Shown: piece by piece, positions 5,053 through 6,051 of the stretch
Layout of the letters: each line of letters begins with the position of its first letter
Position numbering within the stretch: the stretch's first letter is position 1
From: SM1-46 sp002451215
Lineage (GTDB): Bacteria > Pseudomonadota > Gammaproteobacteria > Acidiferrobacterales > Sulfurifustaceae
Direction of reading: 5' to 3'
DNA: 6,051 nucleotides
NCBI GenBank assembly: GCA_002451215.1
Contig: DKBM01000056.1
Location: 1 to 6,051 of the forward strand
The notes under the pieces: generated by a model
What the model was told of the DNA's origin: nothing
Database searches by the model: none
Seen by the model: only the letters and a program-made list of their open reading frames with translations
Position numbers and translations under genes: made by a program

Positions 5053-6051
5053 CGGAGGGTTCGGTCAGCGGCTTGCGCAACTTGATGTGCAGCTCGCGCA
5101 GCTGCGCATCGTCGACCACGCTTGGAGCGTCCGTCATCAGGCAAGATGCCTTCTGGGTCTTGGGGAAGGCGATGACATCGCGAATCGACTCGCTCCCTGT
5201 CATCAGCGCGCAAATGCGATCAAGCCCGAATGCAATGCCGCCGTGCGGCGGCGCGCCGAGGCGCAGGGCATCGAGCAGGAACCCGAACTTGGCGCGCGCC
5301 TCTTCGGCCTCGATGCCAAGCGCCGCGAACACCTTCTCCTGTACGTCCATGCGATGGATACGGATCGACCCGCCGCCGATCTCAGAGCCGTTGAGAACCA
5401 TGTCGTAGGCGCGTGCCCGCACATTGGCGGGATCGATATCGACTCGGTCGAGGTCTTCGTGCTTCGGCGAGGTAAACGGGTGATGCAGCGCCACCCAGCG
5501 CTTGGCGTCGGCGTCGTAGTCGAACATCGGGAAGTCCACCACCCACAAGACCTTCCAGGCGTTTTCGGTGAGACCCAGATCCGCGCCGAGCTTGAGACGC
5601 AGCGCACCGAGCGCGTCATTCACCACCCGCGCGTTATCGGCGCCGAAGAAGATGAGATCGTTGTTCGCCGCCGCGGTGCGCTTCAGGATCTCGGCGATTG
5701 CGGCATCCGGCAGGAACTTGAGGATCGGCGACTGCAGGCCCTCGCGACCCTTGGCCACATCGTTCACCTTGATGTAGGCGAGCCCCTTGGCGCCGTACTG
5801 GCCAACGAACGCGGTGTAGGCATCGATCTGGCTGCGCGTGAGGTCGCCGCCCTTCGGCACTCGCAGCGCGGCAACACGCCCGTTCGGGGCATTGGCCGGA
5901 CCGGCAAAGACCTTGAAGTCCACCGACTTCATGAGATCCGCCACATCGATGAGCTCAAGCGGCACGCGCAGGTCGGGGCGATCAGTGCCGAAGCGGCGCA
6001 CCGCCTCATCGTAGGTCATGCGCGTGAAGCTTGCCGGGAGATCCACCTGCA
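5036..6051 (-). CDS. aspS: Aspartyl-tRNA synthetase AspS (N-terminus beyond window edge)
   Basis: This class II synthetase charges tRNA-Asp with aspartate. About 338 residues are visible out of roughly 590 for the bacterial type. They begin just before the conserved block MTYDEAVRRFGTDRPDLR and include the bacterial insertion (GAD) domain, with GRVAALRVPKGG and FFGADNARVVNDALG. The C-terminal part of the catalytic core follows, with WVVDFPMF, HHPFTSP, YDMVLNGSEIGGGSIRIH and class II motif 3 GGIAFGLDR at 5216-5242. The OB-fold anticodon-binding domain and motifs 1 and 2 are outside the window. Whether the enzyme is discriminating or also charges tRNA-Asn cannot be judged, because the N-terminal determinants are missing. 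The frame stays open to the right edge and ends at TAG 5038-5036, overlapping nudB. Confidence 0.97.
   Translation of the reverse strand, partial: QVDLPASFTRMTYDEAVRRFGTDRPDLRVPLELIDVADLMKSVDFKVFAGPANAPNGRVAALRVPKGGDLTRSQIDAYTAFVGQYGAKGLAYIKVNDVAKGREGLQSPILKFLPDAAIAEILKRTAAANNDLIFFGADNARVVNDALGALRLKLGADLGLTENAWKVLWVVDFPMFDYDADAKRWVALHHPFTSPKHEDLDRVDIDPANVRARAYDMVLNGSEIGGGSIRIHRMDVQEKVFAALGIEAEEARAKFGFLLDALRLGAPPHGGIAFGLDRICALMTGSESIRDVIAFPKTQKASCLMTDAPSVVDDAQLRELHIKLRKPLTEPSGAPVE

Overview
This 6.05-kb, GC-rich window comes from a proteobacterial chromosome, most likely a gammaproteobacterium. The evidence is the gene order aspS-nudB ... yebC-ruvC-ruvA, all on the minus strand, which is the classic gammaproteobacterial neighbourhood, plus close similarity of the proteins to those families. 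The genus cannot be told from the sequence. Most of the window is ordinary housekeeping DNA.

Layout, read in the direction of minus-strand transcription (right to left). The 3' part of aspS (aspartyl-tRNA synthetase; its 5' end is outside the window) overlaps nudB (Nudix pyrophosphohydrolase of folate synthesis, GTG start). Seven bases later comes nadA (quinolinate synthase, NAD synthesis). Its TGA overlaps the apparent CTG start of an alpha/beta-hydrolase (lipase-like). These four genes look like one transcription unit. A single plus-strand gene for an unrecognised 237-residue protein, Cys/His-rich at its N-terminus, converges on the hydrolase with only 3 bp between the stop codons. A 273-bp divergent spacer separates it from the second minus-strand unit, yebC-ruvC-ruvA. 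That unit encodes a YebC/TACO1-family protein and the Holliday-junction resolvase and branch-migration subunit. ruvA runs off the left edge after 146 codons.

The most interesting part is the yebC-ruvC junction. A perfect 33-bp direct repeat containing the last nine codons and stop of yebC occurs twice, 143 bp apart. One copy ends yebC; the other provides the upstream region and start codon of ruvC. Between them lies about 110 bp that includes a run of perfect inverted repeats. Removing one period restores a TGATG stop/start overlap between yebC and ruvC. The inserted period itself keeps an open frame of 47 codons that starts in the TGATG at the end of yebC and stops in the TGATG at the start of ruvC. 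It looks like a palindromic element that entered an operon junction without breaking either gene and perhaps without breaking translational coupling.

Other points worth checking are a -24/-12 (sigma-54-like) promoter match upstream of the unrecognised gene, the CTG start of the hydrolase, and a Nudix box with one extra residue. No tRNA, rRNA, CRISPR array, insertion sequence or convincing rho-independent terminator was seen.
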